From: Paragordius varius
Taxonomy: Eukaryota > Nematomorpha
NCBI GenBank assembly: GCA_964247055.1
Contig: OZ176056.1
Span: 6,634,001 to 6,698,000 of the forward strand
DNA length: 64,000 nt
Direction of reading: 5' to 3'
The position numbers and the translations under genes were made by a program. The notes under the pieces were generated by a model. That model saw nothing but the letters and a program-made list of their open reading frames with translations, made no database searches and was not told where the DNA came from. Shown here in pieces: positions 30,237 through 41,900 of this stretch (position 1 is its first letter; every line of letters begins with the position of its first letter).

Positions 30237-33200
30237 ATGCTCTTGGTAGCCGTTACAATTTTATTTGGTTTTATTATCATTTTGTATATGGTTTCCCCTC
30301 TTATATCCCCATCTTATATAAACCTTAAAGAATTACATGTTTTGGTAGTTTTACATTTAATTTTAGATAACGGGTGGATCTAGTGGAATCGGTAAATTTA
30401 TCGCAATCGAATCAATTAAACAAGGAGCTAACGTGACAATATTGGCTAGAAACCAAGTACTTTTTTAATAATGATACAGGAAAAATTATATGAAGCAAAA
30501 TTGGAAATAGAAAAGCACATGATTCATGAATATCAGGTATGTAACAATTAATAAATTAGAAAGTAACATGTATATCGATTGATGTATCAAAAGATTACTT
30601 AGCTGTTAAAAGTTCTATCAAAAAGGCCGAAATAAATGTTGGGAGGTAATAATAATTGTAATATAGATATGTTGATGTTTTGATTAATTGCGCTGGCTAT
30701 GCCAATTTAGAACTATTTGATAAAATGCAAGTTTCTGAATTTAAGGTATTTTCTTTGATTATTTCTAATCATACCCATATTAAAAACAGTATTTACAATA
30801 GGATACTCTATAAACGTAGATTATTTATTTTTTTATACCATAAATTTTTGTGTAACAAATATTTTAACAAGCATTTAGTTCGAAAATAATTTATAATATC
30901 GCTATCTCATATCCGCAACATCACTTCTTAAAAGAATAAAATTATAAATTAGAAAAAAATTTGGCTAACGCGTTTTTACTCATTTCAATTGCTTTTATAC
31001 AGACATGCATGAAATGTTATTTTTTTAGCTAATGATAGAAGTTATTCTTTTCCCCCATTGTTCATATATCCATAATAATAGGATTTTAAGTCATCAAATA
31101 ATATTTTAAAAAATTTTTTTTTGTCGTTGCAGTATACGACAGGGTGTCCAACTCGCGGCCTTCGGAGCGAATCACATAATTTGCAAAAATATTTCTCAAA
31201 AAAATTGATATCTAAACAATTTTTCAAATACATAGGCAAAAACTAAGATAAATTGTTATAGTGTGTTTGCATTTTACAGTTTTATGTACAAAATTATTAA
31301 TAAATGCATATAATCTATATATTTATAAAAATGGAAAATGCTGGCTTTGTGATCTGGTACCGGAAAACCGGTTGACCCGTTCAAATCCAAACATCGAAAA
31401 ATATAATCTTTAATTAATGCCCCGACAATAGCTTCGCCTTTTTTTGAAACAGGCCCCCAGTTAGGGCCCACCCCGTGTGAAAAACGGGTTTTTTTGAAAA
31501 CAGAAGTCCACGAAAATTGTGTCTCTGAGACAATTTTCCGGAGAACGTGTTGCACCATTCAATTTCAAATATAATTTTTGTTTACTTATTTTCGATGGCG
31601 CCGAATCGTCTCGCTTCTTAATTTAGGCCCTCTTTTTACCCGCTCCCCCCGTAAACCATTTTTCAAAAACAAAGTCCACAAAAATAATTTTTTAAATCTA
31701 TATTTCACCCAAGGTATGAGACCGTATTAAATTCAATAAGGATTCTACGTATTTTTTGTTAAAAGGCAAAAATTTTAGTCACATTTCTTTGATGATAACT
31801 ACTTAGTAACGAGCTACTGAAAAACTGACCCGTCATATCGAAATCGCGTGCTCTTGGGCCTATATCAGGCCATATGAGTTCAGTAGCTGCCTAAGGTATT
31901 ACCCGTAAAAAGTCAAAAATTTTAGTCGAGCGGATTTTTAGCGGTTAAATAAGCCCTTTTCGCCCTAAAAATGCGCTATCATTGAACTATTATTTAGTTT
32001 TGAAGCCATTCTTCCATAATCTATTAGGAATGAACGATTATTCCAGGTATAAAGGCAAATTTTTGTATCTAACTCTATTTTTATATTGGCCTCTGGGTAG
32101 GGGGCTACCCGCCTACAACTGCGCCATCATATCGATACAGCACCCTTTTGGAGCCAAATTTCAGAATAAGAGACTATGTGAATCATTTTAAAACTTCGTG
32201 CCGCATACCAAAATTGCTTATAAAATCAAAAATGCCCCCCCCCCCCCTCCAGAAGTCCGAAAGACTTCGGGCTGCGTAGCAGCACGAGATTTACGTTAGT
32301 ATATACATATATACACACTGTGTGCAAAAAAGAGGGTCATTTTGATATAACGAAAATTTTTTTTTCATGAGATAGCTTATGACCAGCGTATTCATTTGCC
32401 GCAAAAATTTTTATTTGTTGACAACCTAGTTTTTGAAATATTGAGAGAAAATCGAAATCGGGCAAAAAGTGAAAATTATGGATAATTAAGGATAATTGAA
32501 ACAATAATGATAAATTCTGAAATATTATCATTTATTATCATTTTAGGAGATAGTTTCAATATATAAATAGCCTAAAATTATATAGTTAGGGGTTCTATAA
32601 AATTTCAGGTCAAAAGATGGCGTTTCTCTTTTATCACACTTAAAAGACAAAAAAATTTAATGAAACTATATTAAAAAAAAATTTTATTTACTACCTAAAC
32701 TCACTATTAAAATCTTAACATTCATATTTCACTCAGGAAATACACCTAATCAAAATAAAACAAACAATATTGTTTTTTATTTTTGCATTTTTTTGTCATC
32801 TGGTTTATGAGTGTATAAAAAATTTATACTGTTTTATTTTGGATTCTTACATGAGTGGGAATTATTAAGTATATTATTTATCCGAAATAGGATTGAAAAT
32901 TAGTGGAATATCAACCAACAATCCGTACAAATCCCAATACAAATATTAATTTGTTATAAAACAGACTTGTTACAGGGATTTGTAAGGATTGTTGGTTGAT
33001 ATTCCACTACTCTTAAATATTTTGCATAAATTATATACTTTGTAATTCCTAATCATGTAAGAATCCAAAATAAAACAGTATAAATTTTTTATACACTCAT
33101 AAACCAGATGACAAAAAAATGCAAAAATAAAAAACAATATTTTTGGTATTATTTTGATTTAGAAGTTTATTTTACTGAATAAAATGTGAATGTTAAGATT

Positions 33201-34158
33201 TTAATAGTGAGTTTAGGTAGTAAATAATTAAAAAAAAATATTTTAATATAGTTTCATTAAATTTTTTTGTCTTTTAAGTGTGTTAAAAGAAAAACGCCAT
33301 CTTTTGACCTGAAATTTTATAGAAACCCTAACTATATGATTTTAGGCTATTTATATATTGGAAATATCTCCTAAAATAATAAACAATAATATAGATTTTA
33401 TCATTATTTTTCGAATTATCCTTAATTATCATTAATTTTCATTTTTTCCCGATTCGATTTTCTCTCAATATTTCAAAAACCAGGTTGTCAAAAAATAAAT
33501 TTTTTTGCGGCAAATGAATACGCTGGTCATAAGCTATCTCATGAAAAAAAAAATTTCGTTAAAATATTTTTTGCACACATACCATTTGCACTTCAAGAGT
33601 GTCCTTGAACACTTCAAGTTAGTCATTAAAATTTATAAATTTTGATTTAACCATAATTTTTGCATTTATTTTTTTATTTTATTATTTATTAACCTATTTT
33701 TCTTTAATTATATATTGATTCAATCAAAAATAATTTTTTTTATTTAAAAACCACTTTTTTGTTTCAAACTATTTTTTTTCAATTTAACTAAATTATTGAC
33801 TTTTAAATGTTTTTAATGAAAAATTTTAATTAATAACCCAGAAAACTTATATATTTTTTCATTTCGTATCAAAATCTTTTAAATATTCAAAATTATTTTA
33901 AGAAATTATTATTATTAAAGATATACGGTTTCTCAAAGATTAAAAGTTGATATCGATTAAAATTTATGTTAAGTAATAGAAAATAGGTTAAAAACAATAA
34001 AATAGATGAATTATTTACGATTTGATTGATAAAAGTTAAAAACAAAATAAAAAAGTCAAAGGACCAACTTGAAGTCATGGACCAACTTGAACTGTTCAAA
34101 ACTTAAATTGTTCAAGGACCACCTGGAAATTTTCAAGGACACTCTTGAAGTGCAAATG

Positions 34159-34192
<34 letters not shown>

Positions 34193-37100
34193 TCAAATTT
34201 GACCCGTTGGTTATTTTGAATTAAATATGCGGCCACTAGTGCGATTTGTGTTGAACGCCCCTGCTTTACATAGACCATTTAATTTGTGACGAATTTATAT
34301 ATTTTTATATATTTTAATTTGATATATCTATTGTACCAATTTTAAGCATATGCAATATTTAGAAATATATATATATATATATATATATTTATAAACAGCT
34401 ATAAATTATTTAAATATTTTAACCTAATAAAAGATAATTATGTAAGTTTAAGTAGTAAAAGTTTGTTTAATTAAAAATTAACGTCAAAACATTGTTTTGT
34501 GATAAAAATATTTATATTTTGATTGATTTAACTTCTAATGATTAAATCAATCCCTATAAATACAAATTAGAAATATGCTTTTGTAAATTATCCAATAAAT
34601 AATTGAAGGATTTTAGTTTTAAATATTATTTAACATAATTTTTATTCATTTCAGAATTTAATGGACGTAAATTATTTGGGGACAATTTATGCGACAAAAG
34701 CTGTTATAGAAAATATGAAAGCCAATGCTAATGCAACACTGATTGAAAATCAATGTTTCCTTAATGAACCCGTACATCATTTTATGCATTTTTTGTCTTT
34801 TTTTATTCATTCATACTACAAAAATTTAAAGATGTTGGAAATTTTTAAATAAAAAAAATTTTAGGCATACTAATTTAATTCATCTAAAATATCACGTTGA
34901 AATATAATTATTTTAGGAAAAAACCCATAATGGTCAAATGACAAATGTTAATCACGAACCCCGTATTGAAGCAGTTAAAAATTCAAATTGTCCCTGTACT
35001 TTTTCTCAATATTTTGCTCTGATTCAATCATATTTTCGCCCCACGCGAAATAAACAGCCTGAGATAGATTTGCCGAATGAATCATCATCAATTCTGCGCA
35101 ATAATGATTCAAATAATCACAATACAGATATTATAAATCCTGACGAAAATGGGGAAGAATATTCTGCTAATAAGTCTTTGCGAAAAAAGCATTTTGACTT
35201 TATTAGTGAAAAGATCAGTTTACTCAATTATATGCATTCTTTTTTCCAATGTTGGACGACTAGCAAACATGTCACCCCAGGTTATCGTATAATGTTTGTT
35301 TCAAGTCAAGCTGGACAAGCCGGATTATATGGTTGTTCGGCATATTGTGCCTCTAAATTTGCACTTCGAGGTTTGGCTGAAAGTTTACAAATGGAGGTAC
35401 ATGCTTGGTCTTGCTTCTTAAAAATCATAATTATATTTTATCGTTAAAAGTTCACTACACATAGATATAAATTTTTATTACAAGATTTATATTTATTTGC
35501 CTGTATCTATATGACCATAAAACGAAAAATATGATCAAAATATTTTTTATTGAAATTTATATGATATTGTCCTAAAAGTTTAAATTATTAGTGTCGTAAC
35601 GCTATAGTATATAATTTTATGATTCATTGAAAATTTAATTTTTTTAATAAATTTAAAAGGGTTTACAGTTTTCATAGCCAATTGTGAAAAACATAACTTG
35701 AATTATTTTATTATTTAGCTGCCTTTAATATAATAAAATATATTTTATTTTTCAAACACAAGTGGCTTACAATAATTTGCGTTTATGATATTTTTTGGTC
35801 ACGCTATAATTTTATCAAAATATTTAAAAAACTCTTAAATTTTTACCATTAACCTTACAACAAACTCCAAACGTTATGATTCTTTTGAATTAAACTCCAA
35901 ATTATTTTAATCAATCCGTTTTTTTTAAAAAAATATGGCGAGATCTGAAACGAAAAAGTTAAATTGATAACAAATCAAAAACAATTTCTGTTTCAATCCT
36001 TATATACAAACATAAATACACCATTGATTGATTTTTTAATTCATTTAGTTTAAATAGTTTGGTTTTGATGCATTTTGTTCTTGAATATGAATTAAATTTT
36101 ATAGGTGATTATGAATATATTTTATCTGGTCTTAAAAACAACCATATTTTAGATAGTATCTATAATTTTATTTTTACATAGTTAAATTTTAAGTTTACTT
36201 CATTATCCTTTATTAACTGTTTTAAGGGTGATTTTAGGTAAAAATATTTTTAACATGGTTTATTTATAAATTAACTATTTTATTGTTAGGTAAAACCCTA
36301 CAATATACGCATAACTATAGCCTATCCCCCTGATACTGATACACCAGGGTATGCCTTGGAAAATTTAACCAAAGTAAATAGATATAAATATATATATATA
36401 ACTATATATTTGAATAGCTCAAAATAAATAATTTATTGCCTGAAATTAAAATTTATGTTTATTTTTTATACATAATCTAAGTATTAACCCTACTTTTTAT
36501 CATGTAATATTATTACTTTTACAAATGAATGATATAAATATGAATTATTTGATTTGGAATCAATAATATAAATTCACATTTAAATAACCAAAAAAATGTT
36601 TATTCAGCTGTGGATACATATTATATTATTTCGTTTAATATTTTTATTATTATATACTTTTTAATCTAATTATAAAATAGCCAACTATTACAAAAGACAT
36701 TTGTCAAACATCGGGTCTTTTTAGCCCCCAAATTGTAGCACATCAATTACTTGAAGATTGCAAGGTAATTGGTATCTTATATTATAAATTTACAAAAACT
36801 AAGCATAAGTGGTTTTTTATAAAGAGATTCGTTAAGATTTTTAATAAAATAAATAAATTTTTTTCCACTTAACATTTATATAGTTATAATAAAAGGAATT
36901 TTATGTTTTCTTGATTATTTATTTTATTTTTATTTTTTCCAATTTAGTATGGCAAATTTACTTCGTTCATTGGAATGGATGGATTTATGTTACAATCTTT
37001 GACGTGTGGAATGTCACCCATAACATCCATGATGGAAGCTATATTGCAAGTTTAAAAAATATTTTCCGTTTTTTTTTTGAAAAAGAAAAACAATTGTTTA

Positions 37101-37261
37101 ACAAAAAAAACTTGAATTTTATTCAAATTTCCGATTTTAAAACGTATTCTTTAATATTTTATTTGTTTTTATAGGTCGCAACCATGTCGTTATTTCGAAT
37201 CGTTGGTCTATTTTATATAGATTCATTTGACCGTATGATCAAATCATCATTGGATAGATAA
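30237..37261 (+). CDS. KDSR: 3-ketodihydrosphingosine reductase
   Basis: Short-chain dehydrogenase reducing 3-ketodihydrosphingosine to dihydrosphingosine with NADPH, an early sphingolipid step at the ER membrane. Eleven exons: 30237-30344, 30367-30456, 30480-30536, 30560-30645, 30667-30745, 34655-34771, 34917-35396, 36290-36373, 36681-36764, 36948-37049, 37175-37261; 457 residues. An N-terminal hydrophobic segment contains [10 protein letters not shown], as in vertebrate [12 protein letters not shown] (38-45) binds the cofactor. Then come [23 protein letters not shown] and YCASK (Tyr322, Lys326), [12 protein letters not shown] and [14 protein letters not shown]. Every junction keeps frame and alignment. 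Odd features: the first four introns are 22, 23, 23 and 21 nt, and an insertion of about 125 residues (roughly 175-300) precedes the catalytic serine, making it longer than the 332-residue human enzyme. The start is the only ATG that gives the conserved membrane anchor. Confidence 0.95.
30345..30666 (+). other. Four ultrashort introns of KDSR (with intervening exons)
   Basis: Introns 30345-30366 (22 nt), 30457-30479 (23 nt), 30537-30559 (23 nt) and 30646-30666 (21 nt). Each starts GTA and ends AG (TTAG, ACAG, TTAG, ATAG). None is fully absorbed into an open frame, and removing each restores residues conserved in KDSR. Intron 1 could also be read as 19 nt, but GTAGTT is the better donor and gives the exact family spacing HVLITGG. 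They are almost all A+T with no room for a long polypyrimidine tract. Confidence 0.9.
31307..32215 (-). repeat. Reverse-oriented relative of the 310-bp array
   Basis: Read on the minus strand it matches the right part of the array at 7730-9986, including the end segment with GATCACAAAGCCAGC (compare GATCACAAAGTCACC) and the phrase GGTAGCCCCCTACCCAGAGG. It carries fewer units. The shared, fixed terminus suggests copies spread as a unit rather than by local duplication. Confidence 0.8.
32237..32250. repeat. Poly-C tract
   Basis: About 13 consecutive C residues in otherwise AT-rich DNA. It is followed by a small GC-rich hairpin-like stretch (AGTCCGAAAGACTTCGGGCT). The exact length of such a run is unreliable in an assembly. 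Confidence 0.8.
32319..33579. mobile_element. Long fold-back element, copy 1
   Basis: Two arms of about 600 bp are inverted copies of each other around a centre near 32950. Left tip TGTGTGCAAAAAA, right tip the inverse. Shared landmarks include CATGAGATAGCTTATGACCAG, AAGATGGCGTTT and GTTGATATTCCACTA, each present once per arm in opposite orientation. Arms differ by scattered changes, so it is not a recent or artefactual inversion. No coding capacity seen. Confidence 0.9.
33583..34158. mobile_element. Subterminal-repeat MITE, copy 2
   Basis: Perfectly inverted tips CATTTGCACTTCAAGAGTG and CACTCTTGAAGTGCAAATG. Inside each tip are repeats of the ACTTCAAGTTGGTCC type. It begins only a few bases after fold-back element copy 1 and is followed by an (AT)n run. 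Confidence 0.88.
34190..34263 (-). repeat. hAT-MITE end fragment
   Basis: Contains ATGCGGCCACTAGTGCGATT and ends GAACGCCCCTG, a diverged end of the family complete at 22899-23157. Only one end is recognisable. Confidence 0.6.
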
Positions 37262-38044
37262 GACGTCCCTTTGAGTTAATTATGCTTCTTACCATACTTT
37301 TCATTGTTAAAAACTGTTCAATATGATTTTATTATTTATTAACGCATTCAATAATTTGTAATAAATTAACTTGTTTACTGATATGCTTTTACATTTATTT
37401 TTATCTGTGATTATCAGCTATTTTCGAATTTTCTGGACGTATATAGGTGTAAAACTCTTTTATAAAATATCCATCTCTACATTTATCCGCAATAACAAGG
37501 ATTGCGTTGAATGAACATTGTCAATACTCCCTTATCTTTTGGGGTAGTATTATATCACAGAGCGATTTGGAATACGATTATTTTAAAAAGTATTAAGGTA
37601 TTGGGACGAATTTAAAAATATGTTTTCTTTAGCCTTTTGGGCGCATTATACAAATTTTTTTTAAAAAAATATAAAACTGAAAAAATTTTCATTTTTAACT
37701 TTTTGCCGCCATTTTTTTCTATATTTTTTTTAATCGCTCTTGCAACAGGCAGAAATCTCTATATTATGGTAAGGAAATGTAAATTAAACTTTAAAAAGCT
37801 CTCGGCCTACATTTTACGAGCAAAAACTTCATATATTTTAATTTTAATATCAGCTGTACGCTTAAATTATGTTTCGGAGCTGTCACAATTTTAGACTCTA
37901 GAAGTTACAAAACCGTAAAAACATCAGGTTTTTTATCTAATACATGGGAAAATGTTTGATAATTAGATCTCAACTAAAACAACTTAGTTTATTTATAACT
38001 ACCCCAAAAGTAAATTAGGACAAAAAAGTCAAAAGATAATAAAG
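37262..38044. repeat. Spacer with dispersed repeat (copy 1, about 37530-37965)
   Basis: The block from about 37530 to 37965 is similar, in the same orientation, to about 45490-45840. Shared phrases include TTTTTGCCGCC, AATCGCT, GGCCTACATTTTAC against GGCTACATTTTAC, and TTTAATATCAGCTGT. The copies have diverged considerably. Its class and ends are unknown. The first part of the stretch is KDSR downstream flank with no other feature. Confidence 0.6.
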
Positions 38045-39544
38045 CAGGGCTTCTTAAACTTTTCTGAGTCGCGACCCCATTTATCATCGCAAATTTCTTG
38101 GCGACCCCAATAAATATAAAAGAAAAATAAATTAATATTTTTTGGGGATATATTTATTAGGAAACAAAATACATATGCATAAAAATATATAAATTTAGAA
38201 TTCGTTTTGAAACATAAAAAATTATAAATTAAAATTTGCACAAATATTTCGATTATTATATAATATATTGTATAAATTACTATGAATCAGAATTATAGAA
38301 ATTTATAAATACATATATTTTTGTCCATCTCTTAAAACCGAAATAATTATTGTTTTTGAAGGACGAGATCGAAATATTTTTAACTGAGTAAAAATGAGAA
38401 TTTGCTGCTTTTTTTCAAAATGACTTGTGGCTAAAGTGTTATTTGTCGGATATTTTTGCGAAGTAAACGATCCCAACTTGTATCTTCACTGAAAAACATG
38501 CATATATATACTTCAAGCGATAAAATTGCAAGTTTTATTAAAAAGATCAGCATTTGGAAAATTAGAGTTGAAAAAAATTCGTTTGAAATGTTTTCCAGTG
38601 TCTACAATTTTGTAATTGAGAAAATTGATTGTAAAACTTATATTGAACTTTGTAGATCACTAAAAAGTGCTAGAAATACATCTCCTGACATATTTTATAT
38701 TAAATATTATTAAATTATTTGGATTCAAAAGCCTTGGATTGGCTTAAGTAAGATTGATCATCTGCCACTCAAAACTCAAGAGGAATTTGCTAAGATTTTA
38801 AAACTACAATTCCAAAAAATCCCTTGAATGAATTCTGGATCTAAACTAGGACTGAATCAATCGCCGACATGAAATGTATTTCTGTCATTCAACACCACAT
38901 ATTTATGTGAAGTTACTTTCTCAGCTTTAACCGTTTAGCGATAAAATATGTTGTAGAGGTACCTAGTTTCAAACATTATACCAAGATTACAGTCTTTCAA
39001 AATATTCTTTAGGTATATTGACATACGAAAAAACATGCTTTGATTCAAAATGTCTTCTTCATTTCATACTCTCCGAAGCCAATAATTCATTGCATATCAA
39101 ACAAAGAGGTTGTTCATTACCATTACAATTTTGAAATGTGAAGCCAAATTGAAGATAAGATTCATCATATTTTCTTTTTCGCACATTAGATGTCTCTTTT
39201 TTAATACTTTGTCCTGACTGAGAAGAATTTGTTGGATTAATATCTGCGTCATTACAATTCTTATTTAACAGCCATTTATCCATGGGCAAAAATTATTTTT
39301 ATCCTAAATAAATATATAAAAATAACATATTGCAGATTATATTTGATTATTAATTACCGAATAAAAAGAAAACTAGTCTTGTTACCGAGGGCACTGACAA
39401 ATTAAAACTAGAAGAGCAAATATAATTGTTTTTTCACAAAAGACGTTCCCAAAGACAATTTTTTCTTCAATCTTAATTAAAATATGTGAATTAGCTATGT
39501 TCGGAAGAGATATGCTGGTATAAACAATTTTTCGGAACCAGATG

Positions 39545-39575
<31 letters not shown>

Positions 39576-39689
39576 TTGTTATTTTTTTATAACAATAATT
39601 TTACAAGTTAAAAAACATTTTTTGTTAAATTGAATTTTTATCACTCGCGACCCCAAATGGGGTCGCGACCCATAGTTTAAGAACCCCTG
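38045..39689. mobile_element. Rearranged ZBED5-like hAT relic
   Basis: Tips CAGGGCTTCTTAAACTTTTC and, reversed, CAGGGGTTCTTAAACTATGG, both running into GTCGCGACCCC, are typical hAT ends. A TAAAG lies on both outer sides, but no full 8-bp duplication was found. The transposase C-terminal part is on the plus strand (38456-38930: FIKKISIWKIRVEKNSFEMF; later TTYLCEVTFSALTV). The N-terminal part is on the minus strand (39283-39059: MDKWLLNKN; RKRKYDESYLQFGFTF; CLICNELLASESMK). The opposite orientations show an internal inversion as well as loss of the middle. Inactive. Confidence 0.88.
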
Positions 39690-39985
39690 TAAAGTGTTTG
39701 TTAAAATTTATAATACTTTTATCGTTCGATTTTCGGCTTTAAACCTGTAGTATTCATTATTACTAATGCTTACGAGTATATAGCATTTATTATAGCTTTA
39801 ACAGCCGAAACCCACCATCTTTCTTTAAAACGTTTATTTACTTTTCTCCAGATTTTCTGGTTGCCGGATAGTAAGGGCATACACGGCGTAAAAAACGGTT
39901 GCTCCATAATTTATTTCAGTATTTCATCGCTAATTCACTTTTCTTTCTCGCTATTTGCTTGTTCTTTTTATTTCAATACATTATA
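39690..39985. other. No gene recognised
   Basis: Spacer between the hAT relic and the LINE. It is somewhat less AT-rich towards its end and may hold the 5' untranslated part of the LINE. Confidence 0.4.
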
Positions 39986-41900
39986 ACAAAACATAAGGAT
40001 GCCTTCAAATCCCACACCCAATACTAAACATATCATTCGTTGGGCCACTTGGAATAATCTTTAAAAAGAAGGAGCCAGGAAATAGCAGCTTTGATGTTCT
40101 CCAAGTACATCGAAATTTGATGCGTCCAAGAAACTTGCTGGAAGAAATCTGGTTCCAAAAGCATTCTGGCTGGATCTAATGGCCGTTCATCAGGTGTCGG
40201 AGTTTATGTCAAAAATTCCATCGTACCCAATATCATATCGGTTGATAACTCATCAGAAAGATTAGTATTAAAAATTAAATTCAACAAAAAAATCTATCAT
40301 ATTTAATCCGTTTACACTCCGCAAATCGGTGATTCAGATTATAAGGATTTATTCTGGTTAGCTTTATATGAAAAAGTCACTGCTATTCCACACAATGATT
40401 TTATATTTATCGGGGGTGACCTAAACTCCTATTGTGGTAAAGAATCTTTACATTCAGTACATGGAGGTTTTGGAATGGATGACTTAAATGAAAATGAGTT
40501 TAAAAAGATGATAATAATTTGCTAACCTATATATCCGGCATAAATCGCTCGATGATTATAATAATATCAAGAAAAGAAGACAAATCTAATTTTAAAAATA
40601 TTAGTTCTATCCCCGCTTTAGAACTACAGCACAAACTCATTATTGCTGAATTATATAAATTAAAATCAACACAATCAGCCATTGAATAAAAAACCTAAAT
40701 TTAGATATAAAAAATAGTCGATAATAATATCAATAATAGATTGATACTCGGCACGAAAAATTCCCTAAAATTAAAAACAACTTCTCCGGACACCTTTAGA
40801 ATTCCTTTAAATAACTGTATTGAATCACTAGAGAACAATGTAGGCAGAATATCTAAAAATAAAAAGGCATTTAAATGCCTAATAGATATAATTAAGGAAA
40901 ATGAATGCACTTTCCAAAAATGGAATAAAGAGAAAAGTGCTAACACCAAAATGAATTATATTCAAACTAAGAATTGCCGTAAATCGATCAGAGAATCAAT
41001 GAGGAAAATGGGTGAAGAAAAGGCCAAAGAATTAGAAAAAGCTATATCTTCCCAATATGCATATAGATGGGTTAAACATGATAATAATAATATTAAAACC
41101 GAAACAACTTCAATACGATTAGCCGATAATAGTATAACCCAAGATGCCGAAATTATAAAAACCACATGTTATAACCACTTTTTTAATATTTTTAATAAAT
41201 CAAAAATACCCATGGAAATCAAAAATTCACCCAATATATTCATCATTTCAGCCATTTACAAATGATGAGATAGAATTTTGTTTAAAAAATCTGAAAAATA
41301 ATATGCCCAGGTTTATCGGAAATCATAAATGATGTATTTAAGGCCCTAGATCATAATTTATTTGTAGATTATTTTAAAAATCTTGCGAACAAGATATCAA
41401 TAGATAATATCATACCCACTGATTGGCTGAAAAGCTATACAATCCCAATTTATAAGGGCAAAGGAGATCGTTTTAACGTTTCCAATTTTCGTCTCATACG
41501 CATCTTAGAACATGGTTTTAAAATCTTTGAAAATCTGTTAGCCAACATAATCCTTTGACACTGCAGTATAGATTCTATGAAATTTGGAATTTTAAAAAAC
41601 AAGGGGACCATAGATGCAATAATTATAATATGCCAATTACAAAATGTTTACCTAAGACATCTACCTCTCCATTATGCGTTTGTAGACATGGAACAGGCTT
41701 TCGACTCAGTAGCGTAACACCTGATTGGTTGGTCGCTCAGAAGGCAAGGTATAGATTAAGTATTTAAAATCTGAAATGATAAACGTACAAGACCAATATT
41801 TCTAGAGAGATGCCATCCGTAAAAGGGTTGCCTCTTTGTTGGGAGAAAAAAACCTATTTAAGGTTAAAGACAGTCCTATTTGTTAGCCCTGGATTATTTA
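39986..41900 (+). mobile_element. Decayed RTE-like LINE
   Basis: Plus-strand pieces, in order: MPSNPTPNTKHIIRWATWN at a possible start (about 39998), an AP-type endonuclease with SGVGVYVKNSIVP, YTPQIGDSDYKDLFW and FIFIGGDLNSYCG then VHGGFGMDDLNENE (about 40190-40500), a linker open for 174 codons (40741-41265), and reverse transcriptase motifs IPIYKGKGDRFNVSNFR, LEHGFKIFENLL, KNKGTIDAIIIICQLQ and YAFVDMEQAFDS (about 41440-41715). The GKGTIDAIF-like and VDLEKAFD-like motifs are common LINE RT features. Several frame changes and stops occur; the 3' end is not seen. Confidence 0.85.

Larger units (their letters stand above)
30746..34654. other. KDSR intron 5, packed with nested repeats
   Basis: This 3909-nt intron follows four introns of about 22 nt. 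It holds a hAT-MITE end (31140), a reverse-oriented fragment of the 310-bp repeat (31307-32215), a poly-C tract, a long fold-back element, a subterminal-repeat MITE, an (AT)n run and another hAT-MITE end (34190-34263). No host exon was recognised inside. Confidence 0.8.

Noticed and set aside
30345-30666. Sequencing errors or pseudogene frameshifts in KDSR
   Set aside because: Four separate breaks each coincide with a GT...AG segment of 21-23 nt, and the residues on both sides match KDSR without loss. Splicing explains all four at once.
32237-32250. Poly-C tract as a regulatory element
   Set aside because: A homopolymer of uncertain length next to repeats inside an intron; nothing supports a function.
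34096-34278. Minus-strand 60-codon frame
   Set aside because: It reads through an (AT)n run and MITE ends; no gene evidence.
40701-41165. Minus-strand open frames near 40701-40949 and 40962-41165
   Set aside because: They are shadows of the LINE linker frame on the plus strand.
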